DNA of 64,000 bases from Bordetella bronchialis (GTDB taxonomy: Bacteria; Pseudomonadota; Gammaproteobacteria; Burkholderiales; Burkholderiaceae_B), in NCBI RefSeq assembly GCF_001676705.1, contig NZ_CP016170.1, positions 2,852,001-2,916,000 on the forward strand, read 5' to 3'. A model generated the notes under the pieces. It searched no databases and was not told the DNA's origin. It worked only from the letters and a program-made list of their open reading frames with translations. Positions 34,583-42,799 of the stretch are shown here, in pieces (within the stretch, counting starts at the first letter, position 1; each line of letters begins with the position of its first letter). Made by a program: the position numbers and the translations under genes.

Positions 34583-35267
34583 CGCCGCCGCCCCCGAACC
34601 GGCGCCGCCCGACGTTTCGGCCATGCTGGACGCGTGGCGCGAGCAGGGGGCCGACAGGATCAGCCCCGTCCGTTTCCACTTCATCGAGGCGCTTGCCCGG
34701 CGCGCATCGGCGCGCACCGGCCCCGCGCGCCGCGAACTCGACCGGAAGCTGGCGCGGCTCGTCGAAGCCTACCAGCGCGATGTGGGGGCCGCCGGCAGCC
34801 GCGCCGGTCCGCCCACCGGGGAAACGACGGGAAGCGAGCCGGGACGCCAGGCCGGCGCGGCGATGGCCGGCCCGCTGGCCCGGATGCTGGATGACTTCCA
34901 GGCCGGCCGCGCGCCGGCCGTGGACGGCACGGAGGCGGCCACGAGGCCGTCGGCGCCGGCCTATCCGGACCTGGCCTTGCTGGACTATTTCCGCGATACC
35001 TGGTCACGCTACAGCGCCCGGCGCCAGCTGAAGCAGTCGCGCGAGCGCGTGCCCGAGAACGCCGGCCCCTTGAACTCAAGCCTGCTGGTGCACCGCACCC
35101 TGTCGCTCATGGGCGAGGTATCGCCCGACTACCTCCAGTATTTCCTTTCCTACCTGGACGCCTTGTCCTGGATGGAGCAGGCCAGCGGCGCGGACATCCT
35201 GTCCCAAAAGGAAGGATCGCGCGCGGCCGGCGCCAGGAAATCCCCGCGCGCCGGCGGATCGCGCTAA
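34575..35267 (+). CDS. DUF2894-like soluble protein, last gene of motor-like operon
   Basis: This 230-residue protein has no signal or membrane segment. An N-terminal helical part (VSAMLDAWREQGADRISPVR, HFIEALARRASAR) is followed by a disordered Gly/Ala/Pro linker. A C-terminal half has YPDLALLDYFRDTWSRYSA, NSSLLVHRTLSLM and SPDYLQYFLSYLDALSWME. I assign it to DUF2894 from memory of Burkholderiales neighbourhoods; the function is unknown. Its start overlaps the OmpA gene by eight bases, so it belongs to the same translational unit. Like the DUF3348 protein it may dock on the cytoplasmic tail. Confidence 0.75.
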   Translation: MNSAAAPEPAPPDVSAMLDAWREQGADRISPVRFHFIEALARRASARTGPARRELDRKLARLVEAYQRDVGAAGSRAGPPTGETTGSEPGRQAGAAMAGPLARMLDDFQAGRAPAVDGTEAATRPSAPAYPDLALLDYFRDTWSRYSARRQLKQSRERVPENAGPLNSSLLVHRTLSLMGEVSPDYLQYFLSYLDALSWMEQASGADILSQKEGSRAAGARKSPRAGGSR

Positions 35268-35427
35268 GGCGTCGTAGCACTGCGTTACCTCGTTTTGGCG
35301 CCAAGGCCCGCTGTTTGCTAGAGCAGCCGCCGCATGGGTCGCGGCCGGCGCCTGCGCCATTGCCGCACCCCATCGTCCTCTGTCAATCCGGCGCGGGAAG
35401 CCGCCGCGCCGTCCAAGGAGAATACGA

Positions 35428-36558
35428 ATGAGGTTGGCAAAATCCTTCACCACCGCGGCGCGCCTGGCCGCCGCCTGCCTGGCGATCGCCGTCATCCAGG
35501 GGTGCGCCTCGCGCCCCGAGAGCAATGAACCGCTGGTGCCGATGTTCCAGGGCCAGCGCGTCTGGAATGGCGTCACGACCACCCCGGAGGGACGCGTGTT
35601 CGTGAGCTATCCCCAAGCGGATGGCAGCGGCATGCAAGTGGCCGAGCTCGATGCGCAGGGGCGTCCCTATCCCTTTCCCGACGCCAGCTGGAACGGACCG
35701 CAGACCTGGGCGCCAGGCACCGTCGGTACCGGCTTCGTGCACGTGAACGCCTTGCGCGTGGGCCCGGACGGCAAGCTCTGGATCGTCGACGCCGGCGCGC
35801 CCGGCATGGGCAAACCGGCTGTCAAGGGCGGCGCCCGGCTGTTCCGCTTCGATCCGCAGACCCGCCAGTTGCTGCAGACCTACGACCTGGCGGCGGCCGT
35901 GCATCCTTATAGCTATATCGACGATGTCCGCTTCAACGGCCGCTACGCATACATTACCGACGCCGGCGCGCCCGGCCTGATCGTGCTGGACCTGCAGACC
36001 GGCGCGGCGCGCCGGGTCCTGGACAACAACAACGCCACCACGGCGATGCGGCCCCTGCGCGCCGACGGCCGTGCGGTGCTGGATGCCAAGGGCCAGCCCG
36101 TACGCGTGCATGCCGACCAGCTGGAGGTCTCGCCGGACGGTCAATGGCTGTACTTCCAGCCGGCTTCCGGACCGATGGCGCGCGTTCCCACGCGGGTGCT
36201 GAACGATCCGTCCGCGTCGGAGAAGGACATCGCGTCGCAGGTGAAGCTGGAGTGGGCGGATACGCCGAGCACCGGCGGCACGGCCATCGACGCCAAGGGC
36301 AATCTGTACACGACCGACACGGACAAGCGCCGCATCCTGCGTGTTTCGCCGGAAGGCAAGGTGTCTACCGTGATCGAGGATGACCGCCTGATCTGGGCCG
36401 ATGCGCTGTGGATCGACCGCCAGGGCTATCTGTGGATACCGGCGTCGCAGTTGAACCGCACGCCGGACTTCAATGGCGGCCGCATGGAGGTGCAATACCC
36501 CGTCTGGATCTACCGGCTGCAGATCCACGCGCAGCCGAGTCCGCTGGACCACTCCTGA
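35428..36558 (+). CDS. Lipoprotein with major-royal-jelly/yellow-type beta-propeller
   Basis: The protein has 376 residues. A lipoprotein signal ends in VIQGCASRP (Cys near residue 30). The rest is a six-bladed propeller of the MRJP/yellow family, related to gluconolactonases: WNGVTTTPEGRVFVSYPQ, HVNALRVGPDGKLWIVDAGA, YIDDVRFNGRYAYITDAGAP, ADQLEVSPDGQWLYFQP, and ADALWIDRQGYLWIPASQLN. Bacterial members are periplasmic or secreted with poorly known ligands. The ATG at 35428 follows AAGGAG. It is monocistronic, separated from the motor operon by 160 bases and followed by a long hairpin. Confidence 0.88.
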   Translation: MRLAKSFTTAARLAAACLAIAVIQGCASRPESNEPLVPMFQGQRVWNGVTTTPEGRVFVSYPQADGSGMQVAELDAQGRPYPFPDASWNGPQTWAPGTVGTGFVHVNALRVGPDGKLWIVDAGAPGMGKPAVKGGARLFRFDPQTRQLLQTYDLAAAVHPYSYIDDVRFNGRYAYITDAGAPGLIVLDLQTGAARRVLDNNNATTAMRPLRADGRAVLDAKGQPVRVHADQLEVSPDGQWLYFQPASGPMARVPTRVLNDPSASEKDIASQVKLEWADTPSTGGTAIDAKGNLYTTDTDKRRILRVSPEGKVSTVIEDDRLIWADALWIDRQGYLWIPASQLNRTPDFNGGRMEVQYPVWIYRLQIHAQPSPLDHS

Positions 36559-36895
36559 CGGATACGGCGTCGCGGCGGCCGCGGCAGCGGCCGGGCGACG
36601 CCGTATGGTTGGAACTGCCCGATATCACCCCGGATCGTGGCGGCGGATTCGAGAAAAAGCCTTCAGAATCTGCCATAAAGCATTGAATTCTAAGGACTAT
36701 ACGCCGCGATAATTTGCCATGCTGCGGGTGTTTTTAAAGTAGTTTGTCAAGAGCGCGCCTGCTTTGCCCGGCGGCATGTCACGATCTTCAAGTAGTTTCT
36801 CAATATGGCTGTGCGGACGTCACAAAGTTAAAGTGAATCCGCAGGTTCGCGCAGCCCGGACGCCGGCGCGCCAGACCGCGGACGGCGCCGCGTGC
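36559..36895. other. AT-rich convergent intergenic region with repeated motif
   Basis: No gene is seen. After the hairpin at 36562-36606 the sequence becomes unusually AT-rich for this genome (about 36660-36840). It carries TTTAAAGTAGTTTGTCAA at 36733-36750 and TTCAAGTAGTTTCTCAA at 36787-36803, near-copies 54 bases apart. A close inverted copy lies at 54191-54208. Confidence 0.6.
36562..36606 (+). terminator. Long hairpin after the propeller gene
   Basis: A perfect 12-bp stem (ATACGGCGTCGC with GCGACGCCGTAT) encloses a second stem (GGCCGC, loop GGCA, GCGGCC). It begins three bases after the stop codon. There is no T-run, so it may be a terminator or an mRNA-end stabiliser. Confidence 0.55.
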
Positions 36896-38524
36896 CTAGG
36901 CGCCGGACAACATGACCGGCGCTGTCCGGGACGCCCATGGATCAAGCGGCGTGTCGCGGCCGGGGCCATCCATCTCTCCCGCCGGCAAGCGGAAAGCCGC
37001 CACCGCGGCGCGCAGCGATTCGGCCTGGTCATGAAGCGACGTGGCCGCCGCGGCGGCTTCCTCCACCAGCGCGGCGTTCTGCTGCGTGGTTTCGTCCATC
37101 TGTCCCACCGCCTGGGTGACCTGGCCGATGCCCTGGCTTTGCTCGGCCGAAGCCGTGGCGATCTCTCCCACCACCGCCGCGACATGGCGGATGGCGGCCT
37201 GGGCGTCGTCCATGACATGGCCCATCTCCTGGGCCTGCGCCGAGCCGCCGTGCACGCTGGCGACCGAAGCCCCGATCAATCCCTTGATTTCCTTGGCGGC
37301 CGTGGAGGCCCGCTGGGCCAGCGCGCGCACTTCCGCGGCCGCCACCGCGAATCCGCGGCCCTGTTCGCCCGCGCGAGCGGCCTCCACCGCGGCGTTCAAG
37401 GCCAGGATATTGGTCTGGAAGGCGATGCCTTCGATCAGCGCGGTGATATCGCCGATCTGGCCGGAACGGGCGCTGATTACGCCCATGGTCGCCACCATGT
37501 CGCGGACGGCGCGATGCCCTTCGTCCACCCGCTGGGCCGCCGAGGCGGTCAGGGTCTCTGCCTGGCGTGCGCGGTCGGCATTCTGTCGCACGGTTTCCGC
37601 CAGCTGGGTCATGCTGGCGGCCGTCTCTTCCAGGGCCGCCGCCTGCCTTTCCGTGCGCGCGGAAAGGTCGGCATTGCCGGCGGAGATCTGCGCGCTGGCG
37701 GTTCCGACCGCCTCGCTGCCCCGCAGGACCGCCTGCAGCACGCCCGCAAAACGGCCCAGCAATTCGTTGAAGGCGGACGCCGCGACCCCGATCTCGTCCA
37801 TGCGCCGGACCGGCGCCCTGGCGGTCAGGTCCAGCTCCCGGTTGACGCGCTGCATGGTGGCCTGCATGCCTTTCAATCCGTCGCGCAGGCCCGTGTACAT
37901 GCGCGCGCCCATGGCCACGAGCGCCAGCAGGGCCGCGGCCATGGCGGCCTCGAAGACGTGCACCGTGCGGCGATAGCTGGCGACGTTGTCGGCGTGGACT
38001 TCGCCACCGACGCGCTTGACGTAGTCGATATGCCCGTCCAGGTCGGCTGTCTGCCGGAATACGGTCTTGAAGAACTCGCCCTCCGGCGCAAGCACCGCCA
38101 GGGCGCCCGGAACGTCATGGGCCCGGGATTTCTCCAGCAGCGAGACACGGACGTGGCGGTAGGCGGCCAGGTCGTCCCGGTCGCGCCGCACCAGGGCGGC
38201 GTCCGCCTGGTCGCCGTTGACGTAGTTCGCGGCATATTGCTGCAGCAGTCCGTCGAATTGCCGGTCCTCTTCGGCCAGGGCCTGGACCGTCTCCGCCTGC
38301 CGTTTCTCGTCCTGGAACAGAATGGTCTGCGCCAGGGTCAGCCGTTCCGCCGTGATCAGCCCGCGCAGCCGCGACAAGGTGTCGAGCGAAGGCAGCAGGT
38401 CGCCCTGGAAGGCTTCGGAACGGGCTTCGGCGTCCTGCAGGCTGTGGACGCCGTACAGGCCGACGAATAGCAGCGAGACAAAGGCAAGCAGGATGGTGGC
38501 GGCGATACGCTGCGAGAGACTCAT
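36896..38524 (-). CDS. Methyl-accepting chemotaxis protein
   Basis: This 542-residue inner-membrane chemoreceptor has TM1 at about 10-30, a helical periplasmic sensor of about 155 residues of the four-helix-bundle type, TM2 at about 188-212 and a HAMP domain. The cytoplasmic signalling helix carries the conserved hairpin tip [20 protein letters not shown] and flanking methylation helices ([30 protein letters not shown]). There is no C-terminal CheR-binding pentapeptide. It reports ligand binding to CheA/CheW, encoded elsewhere. Orphan receptors like this are common in motile beta-proteobacteria, and the ligand is unknown. Confidence 0.95.
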   Translation of the reverse strand: MSLSQRIAATILLAFVSLLFVGLYGVHSLQDAEARSEAFQGDLLPSLDTLSRLRGLITAERLTLAQTILFQDEKRQAETVQALAEEDRQFDGLLQQYAANYVNGDQADAALVRRDRDDLAAYRHVRVSLLEKSRAHDVPGALAVLAPEGEFFKTVFRQTADLDGHIDYVKRVGGEVHADNVASYRRTVHVFEAAMAAALLALVAMGARMYTGLRDGLKGMQATMQRVNRELDLTARAPVRRMDEIGVAASAFNELLGRFAGVLQAVLRGSEAVGTASAQISAGNADLSARTERQAAALEETAASMTQLAETVRQNADRARQAETLTASAAQRVDEGHRAVRDMVATMGVISARSGQIGDITALIEGIAFQTNILALNAAVEAARAGEQGRGFAVAAAEVRALAQRASTAAKEIKGLIGASVASVHGGSAQAQEMGHVMDDAQAAIRHVAAVVGEIATASAEQSQGIGQVTQAVGQMDETTQQNAALVEEAAAAATSLHDQAESLRAAVAAFRLPAGEMDGPGRDTPLDPWASRTAPVMLSGA

Positions 38525-38647
38525 CTGTCGACGATATGCGAAGTTGCGGAGCGGCCGCGTTGTAGCACGCCGATTCTTACGTTCGCATGTCGGGCATAGA
38601 ATGGCGGCAAGCCATGCGCGATGGCGGCATCAGCGGTTGGGAGACCC

Positions 38648-39043
38648 ATGAAAACGACAGGCATAGACCACGTGGTACTGCGGGTGCGGGACCTGGACCG
38701 GATGATTGCTTTCTACCATGACGTGCTGGGTTGCGAAGTGGCGCACCGGCAGGACGACCTGGGGCTGGTCCATTTGCGGGCGGGCCCCTCGCTGATCGAT
38801 CTGGTGGATGTGGCCGGGACGCTGGGCCGGAAGGGCGGCGATGCGCCCACGGGCTCGGGGAACAATATGGATCATCTTTGCCTGCGTGTCGCCGACTTCG
38901 ATGTCGACGCGATCCGCGGCGAGCTGCTGTCCCATGGCGTGGCGGTGGGCGACATCGCGGAACGCTACGGGGCATCCGGCCGCGCCATGTCCATTTACCT
39001 GCGCGATCCGGAGGGCAACGGGCTGGAGCTGCGAGCCGGTTGA
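38648..39043 (+). CDS. VOC superfamily (glyoxalase-fold) protein
   Basis: This 131-residue single-domain protein has two beta-alpha-beta-beta-beta modules. Metal-ligand candidates are His in TTGIDHVVLRVRD and in NNMDHLCLRVAD, and Glu in RDPEGNGLELRAG. VOC proteins include glyoxalases, dioxygenases and fosfomycin-type resistance enzymes. The short length and these motifs fit a generic glyoxalase-like virulence/VOC protein without further resolution. The ATG at 38648 follows GGGAGA; a start nine codons earlier is possible. It has no obvious operon partner. Confidence 0.85.
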   Translation: MKTTGIDHVVLRVRDLDRMIAFYHDVLGCEVAHRQDDLGLVHLRAGPSLIDLVDVAGTLGRKGGDAPTGSGNNMDHLCLRVADFDVDAIRGELLSHGVAVGDIAERYGASGRAMSIYLRDPEGNGLELRAG

Positions 39044-39084
39044 GGCCGCCTTCGGGCGGCGTGCACCGAAGCGGCGGCGACGGG

Positions 39085-39150
39085 GGCACGAAGGGAGCAT
39101 GAAGGCGGCATGACAGAGGCACGAAGGCGGCATGAAGGGGCGCGAAGGTC
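39085..39150. repeat. Short degenerate direct repeats
   Basis: GCATGAAGGCGGCATGA (39097-39113) is repeated as GCACGAAGGCGGCATGA (39119-39135) with one mismatch and a 22-base period. Related GGCACGAAGG-like units flank them. The tract lies between the convergent VOC and methyltransferase genes and may be a decayed tandem repeat. Confidence 0.55.
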
Positions 39151-39170
39151 GGCGCCCGGCCGCTTGCCCT

Positions 39171-40133
39171 TCAGGCGTCCTGGTTTTTCAGGATTTCCGC
39201 CAGGGCGGCGATATGCAGGTGGCTGGTGCCGCAGCAACCCCCCAGTACGCGCAATCCATGATCGCGGCGCAAGGCCGCCATCTGCGCGGCGAACACCCGC
39301 GCATCGCCTTCGTCCAGGTGGTCCAGCTTGTCCAGGTCCTCCGGCGGCAGCGCCGAGGCATTCGCCTTCAGGCCGGCCACCCGCGCCGGCAGGCCGGCGG
39401 CGCCGGCGGCCGCCGCCATGGCGCCGACCCGCGTGGGATGCACGCAGCCGATCATGATGTGCAGGGGCCGCGGCGAGACCTGCGCGTCCACGGCGTCTAT
39501 GGCCTTGGCCAGCGGGGTGCCGTCCGGCAGCAGGCCGTCCGCCCCCAGCACGGGCGCCAGCACATAAGGCAGGCCGGTTTCCGCCATGGCCCGGGCCACG
39601 CCCAGGAGTTCCGGCAAGCAGGCGAACGTGGGCGCATAGAGCAGGTCCACCCCGCACGCCGCCAGGACCCGGACCTGGGGCGCGTGGTAGGCCCGCGCTT
39701 CTTCCGTGCCCGGCGCGCCGGCGGGATCGTAGCCGTCGCGGCGCGGGCCGATCACCCCGGCGATATACACCCGGTCTTCCAGGCCCATCCCGGCGCGCAG
39801 GCCGGCCAGCAGGCGGAACGCTTCGCTATTGACGCGCGCCAGGTCGCCCGGCTGTCCGTAGCCCAGGCGCGCCAGGCAGTCGGGATGGGCCCGCCAGGTG
39901 GGCGTGCCGATCTGCATGGGCAGTCCGGAACTTGCCGCCACCCGCAGATAGCTGCGGTAAATGCGCTCGAGCGCGTCGCGATCTTGCCGGAACAGCGGCA
40001 GGAAGGACGCGAATTCCGGCAGGTCGGCGCCGAACTCGTAGATCAGGCGGGTCTCGATTCCACCGTCGGCAAGGACGGGCGTACCGGCACGGCAGGCGTC
40101 AGCGAAGGGAAGGCGCGGCATGGCGGAAGTCAT
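39171..40133 (-). CDS. Homocysteine S-methyltransferase family protein
   Basis: This 320-residue TIM-barrel methyltransferase has an N-terminal VLADGGIETRLIYEFGADLP that replaces the usual DGGMGT-like start. The zinc-binding cysteines are in MIGCVHP and in the C-terminal GGCCGTSHLHIAAL. Relatives transfer methyl groups from S-methylmethionine or betaines to homocysteine; the atypical N-terminus suggests another thiol or methyl donor. The ATG at 40133 overlaps the chrA stop codon by four bases, so it is translationally coupled to chrA. A longer open frame upstream is only the shadow of chrA. Confidence 0.87.
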   Translation of the reverse strand: MTSAMPRLPFADACRAGTPVLADGGIETRLIYEFGADLPEFASFLPLFRQDRDALERIYRSYLRVAASSGLPMQIGTPTWRAHPDCLARLGYGQPGDLARVNSEAFRLLAGLRAGMGLEDRVYIAGVIGPRRDGYDPAGAPGTEEARAYHAPQVRVLAACGVDLLYAPTFACLPELLGVARAMAETGLPYVLAPVLGADGLLPDGTPLAKAIDAVDAQVSPRPLHIMIGCVHPTRVGAMAAAAGAAGLPARVAGLKANASALPPEDLDKLDHLDEGDARVFAAQMAALRRDHGLRVLGGCCGTSHLHIAALAEILKNQDA

Positions 40134-41377
40134 GACATCGTGCCCAGCAGCCAGCCGCCGGCCGCGGCCACCGCCACGACCAGCAGCGGGGACCAGCGCA
40201 TGACCACCAGCAGCGCGAAGCACAGCAGGGCCAGGCCGAAATCGCGCGCCGACCCGATGGCGCTGGTCCAGACGGGGTTGTACAGGGCCGACAGCAGGAT
40301 CCCCACCACGCCCGCGTTGATGCCGGCGACGGCGTTCTGGATGCCGGGCCGCGTACGCAGCAGGTGCCAGAACGGCAGGGCGGCCACGACCAGCAGGGCG
40401 GCGGGCAGGAAGATCGCCGCCACCATGACCAGCCCGCCGGCCCAGCCCGACAAGGGGCCGGCCGAGACGGCGCCCAGGAAGGCGGCGAAGGTAAACAGGG
40501 GACCCGGCACCGCCTGGGCAGCGCCGTAGCCGGCCAGGAAATCCGGGTTCGTCACCATCCCGCTGCCCACCGCGGTGGACTGCAAAAGCGGCAACACCAC
40601 GTGGCCGCCGCCGAAGACGAGCGCACCGGACCGGTAGAAACCGGCGAATTGCGAGAGTAGGACGTCCCCGGAAAGCGAGGCGGCCAGCGGCAGGCCGATC
40701 AGCAGGACGAAGAACAGCACGATGGCGACCACCCCGGCACGACGCGTCACGTTCAAGGCCATGGTGGCCGGCAGGGGGCGCGGCGGCAGCCTCAGCAGCG
40801 TGGCGCCGATCAGCGCGCAGGCCACGATGGCGCCGATCTGGCTCAAGGCCGTGGGCAGTACCAGCGTCAACAGCGTGGCGGCGACGGCCAGCATGGCGCG
40901 CGGACGGTCCGGGCACAGCGATTTGGCCATGCCCCATACCGCCTGGGCCACGATGGCCACGGCGACGATCTTCAATCCATGCACCACGCCGGAATCGGCG
41001 ATGCCACCGTAGCGGGCCAGGCCCAGCCCGAACAGTATGAGCAGGATGGCCGAGGGCAGGGTGAATGCCACCCACGCCGCCAGCATCCCCGGCCAACCCG
41101 CCCGCATCAGGCCGATGGTCATGCCGACCTTGCTGCTGGCCGGCCCAGGCAGGAACTGGCTCAGGGCGACGATATCGGTATAGGCATGTTCGTCCAGCCA
41201 TTTGCGGCGCTCGACGAACTCGCCGCGGAAATAGCCCAGGTGCGCCACCGGCCCGCCGAAGGACGTCAGGCCCAGGCGCAGGAAAAGCAGGAACACCTCC
41301 AGCCATGCGGGCATGCCGCCTTGCGTCCGGGTAGCGGCCACGCCCTGTGGCGTGCGGGAATCTTGTCTGGCTGGCAT
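40130..41377 (-). CDS. chrA: Chromate transporter ChrA (CHR family)
   Basis: This inner-membrane protein of about 415 residues has two CHR domains. Each opens with the family motif: FLRLGLTSFGGPVAHLGYF and SQFLPGPASSKVGMTIG in the first half, YRSGALVFGGGHVVLPLLQ and GYGAAQAVPGPLFTFAAFLG in the second. CHR proteins export chromate; some act on sulfate-like ions. The start is uncertain: the ATG at 41377 is chosen, while an ATG at 41428 would add 17 basic residues. It lies just downstream of rcnR on the same strand and overlaps the methyltransferase gene, so metal stress may control all three. Confidence 0.92.
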   Translation of the reverse strand: MPARQDSRTPQGVAATRTQGGMPAWLEVFLLFLRLGLTSFGGPVAHLGYFRGEFVERRKWLDEHAYTDIVALSQFLPGPASSKVGMTIGLMRAGWPGMLAAWVAFTLPSAILLILFGLGLARYGGIADSGVVHGLKIVAVAIVAQAVWGMAKSLCPDRPRAMLAVAATLLTLVLPTALSQIGAIVACALIGATLLRLPPRPLPATMALNVTRRAGVVAIVLFFVLLIGLPLAASLSGDVLLSQFAGFYRSGALVFGGGHVVLPLLQSTAVGSGMVTNPDFLAGYGAAQAVPGPLFTFAAFLGAVSAGPLSGWAGGLVMVAAIFLPAALLVVAALPFWHLLRTRPGIQNAVAGINAGVVGILLSALYNPVWTSAIGSARDFGLALLCFALLVVMRWSPLLVVAVAAAGGWLLGTMS

Positions 41378-41435
41378 GGCTGGGCGGTCTCTGGCGTGGC
41401 GTGCCGCGGCGAAGGGGCGGCGGCACATTATCGCG

Positions 41436-41708
41436 TCATTTCAGATACGACTTGATGACGCGCATGACGGCTTCCAGGTCCTGCTGGCGCCGCGCTTCGT
41501 GCGATTCCTTGACGACGTGATCGGTCAGGTGTCCTTCGACGACGGCCATCATCAAGCCGTTGACCGCGCCGCGTATGGCGGCGATCTGCTGCAGGACGGC
41601 GTTGCAGTCCGCCTCAGCGTCCAGTTGCCGTTCCAGCGCGGCGGCCTGTCCCTGGATGCGCCTGACGCGTGCCTGCAGCCTGGCCTTGTCGCGGATGGTG
41701 TGAGCCAT
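41436..41708 (-). CDS. rcnR: Nickel/cobalt-responsive repressor RcnR (CsoR/RcnR family)
   Basis: This 90-residue all-helical DNA-binding repressor carries the residue set that defines RcnR: His3, Cys35, His60 and His64 are all present (AHTIRDKARL, EADCNAV, EGHLTDHV). These coordinate Ni(II)/Co(II), which releases the protein from DNA. It is divergent from rcnA, and the exact RcnR operator lies between them. FrmR and CsoR relatives differ at these positions, so I prefer RcnR with good confidence. It is probably also autoregulated, and chrA follows on the same strand. Confidence 0.93.
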   Translation of the reverse strand: MAHTIRDKARLQARVRRIQGQAAALERQLDAEADCNAVLQQIAAIRGAVNGLMMAVVEGHLTDHVVKESHEARRQQDLEAVMRVIKSYLK

Positions 41709-41767
41709 GGTCGCAATCTACCTGTGGAAAAAGGGGGCGATATGCCGGCGCAAGCATAACCGCCAGA

Positions 41768-41782
41768 TACTGGGGGGTAGTA
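41768..41782. promoter_or_regulatory. RcnR operator TACT-G6-N-AGTA
   Basis: TACTGGGGGGTAGTA matches exactly the published RcnR recognition pattern of a G-tract flanked by TACT and AGTA. It lies 59 bases upstream of rcnR and 38 bases upstream of rcnA. Confidence 0.9.
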
Positions 41783-41820
41783 TACTGGCCCGCTCTTTTA
41801 TGTCACACAGGCCGTCCCCC

Positions 41821-42687
41821 ATGTCGGAGTTCTCCACCCTGCTGCAGCAGGGCAATGCGTGGCTGTTCATCCCCAGCGCGATCCTGTTGGGCGCGCTGCA
41901 CGGCCTGGAGCCGGGGCATTCCAAGACCATGATGGCGGCGTTCATCGTCGCCATACGCGGGACGATGGCGCAGGCGGTGCTGCTGGGCCTGTCCGCCACG
42001 GTGTCGCATACGGCGGTGGTCTGGGCTGTCGCGCTGGCCGGCCTGTACTTCGGCCGGAACTGGGACGCGCGGACCAGCGAGCCGTATTTCCAGATCGCCT
42101 CGGCCGTGTTGATCGTCGGCGTGGCCGGCTGGATGCTGTGGCGTACCTGGCGGGGCGGGCAGCCCGCACATGGCCATTGCGATCATCACGGTCATAGCCA
42201 TGAGCGCGGTCACGGCTATGAGCACGGTCACAGCCATGAGCACGGTCATCATGGCCAGCCGCCGGGCTTCCCCGTGCTGGAACACCAGGATGCCCATGAA
42301 CGCGCGCACGCCCAGGACATCCGGCGCCGTTTCGCGCATCGCCAGGTCACGACCGGGCAAATCGCGCTGTTCGGGCTGACGGGCGGACTCGTGCCTTGCC
42401 CGGCCTCGATCACGGTGCTGCTGCTTTGCCTGCAACTGAAGAAGCTGACGCTGGGCGCCACGCTGGTCCTGTGCTTCAGCATCGGCCTGGCCCTGACCAT
42501 GGTGGCCTCGGGCGCGCTGGCAGCGCTCAGCGTCAGGCACGTATCGCGCCGTTGGGGCGGATTCGGTGAATTCGCGCGGCGGGCGCCTTACGTATCGGGC
42601 CTGCTCATCGTAATGGTGGGGCTTTACGTGGGCTGGCAGGGCTGGCAGGGATTGGCGGCCGCGACGCAGGCATTGCCGCCTGCATAA
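41821..42687 (+). CDS. rcnA: Nickel/cobalt efflux protein RcnA
   Basis: This 288-residue NicO-family inner-membrane exporter has six to seven helices. The N-terminus MSEFSTLLQQGNAWLFIPSA is nearly that of E. coli RcnA, followed by LLGALHGLEPGHSKTMMAAF with the metal-binding His residues. A long His-rich cytoplasmic loop lies between helices 3 and 4 (about residues 118-160, many His with Gly/Glu). The second-half motif is FGLTGGLVPCPASITVLLLC. It lowers intracellular Ni and Co. The start at 41821 is chosen by this homology; an ATG at 41800 is also in frame. It is divergent from rcnR and controlled through the operator at 41768-41782. Confidence 0.95.
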   Translation: MSEFSTLLQQGNAWLFIPSAILLGALHGLEPGHSKTMMAAFIVAIRGTMAQAVLLGLSATVSHTAVVWAVALAGLYFGRNWDARTSEPYFQIASAVLIVGVAGWMLWRTWRGGQPAHGHCDHHGHSHERGHGYEHGHSHEHGHHGQPPGFPVLEHQDAHERAHAQDIRRRFAHRQVTTGQIALFGLTGGLVPCPASITVLLLCLQLKKLTLGATLVLCFSIGLALTMVASGALAALSVRHVSRRWGGFGEFARRAPYVSGLLIVMVGLYVGWQGWQGLAAATQALPPA

Positions 42688-42799
42688 GCCCAAGCGAAGA
42701 GGGCAGTGCCGCGTGCCGGCGGTCGGGACGCGGAGACGGTCGCCTGGATGACGTCCCGGCCAGCCCCGGGCAGGATGGCTCCGCCCGAGCGGGGCGGCG

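Noticed and set aside
30394..35267. A complete Zorya anti-phage defence system
   Set aside because: Only the motor-like pair matches in architecture. No ZorC, ZorD or ZorE-like gene is present, and the neighbours look chromosomal.
39171..41426. A 751-codon minus-strand frame that would fuse an extra N-terminal region to the methyltransferase
   Set aside because: The upstream part is an out-of-frame shadow of chrA. The methyltransferase has its own ATG coupled to the chrA stop codon.
42170..42262. His-codon-rich tandem-like DNA inside rcnA, resembling a repeat array
   Set aside because: It encodes the His/Gly-rich metal-binding loop typical of RcnA and is not a separate element.
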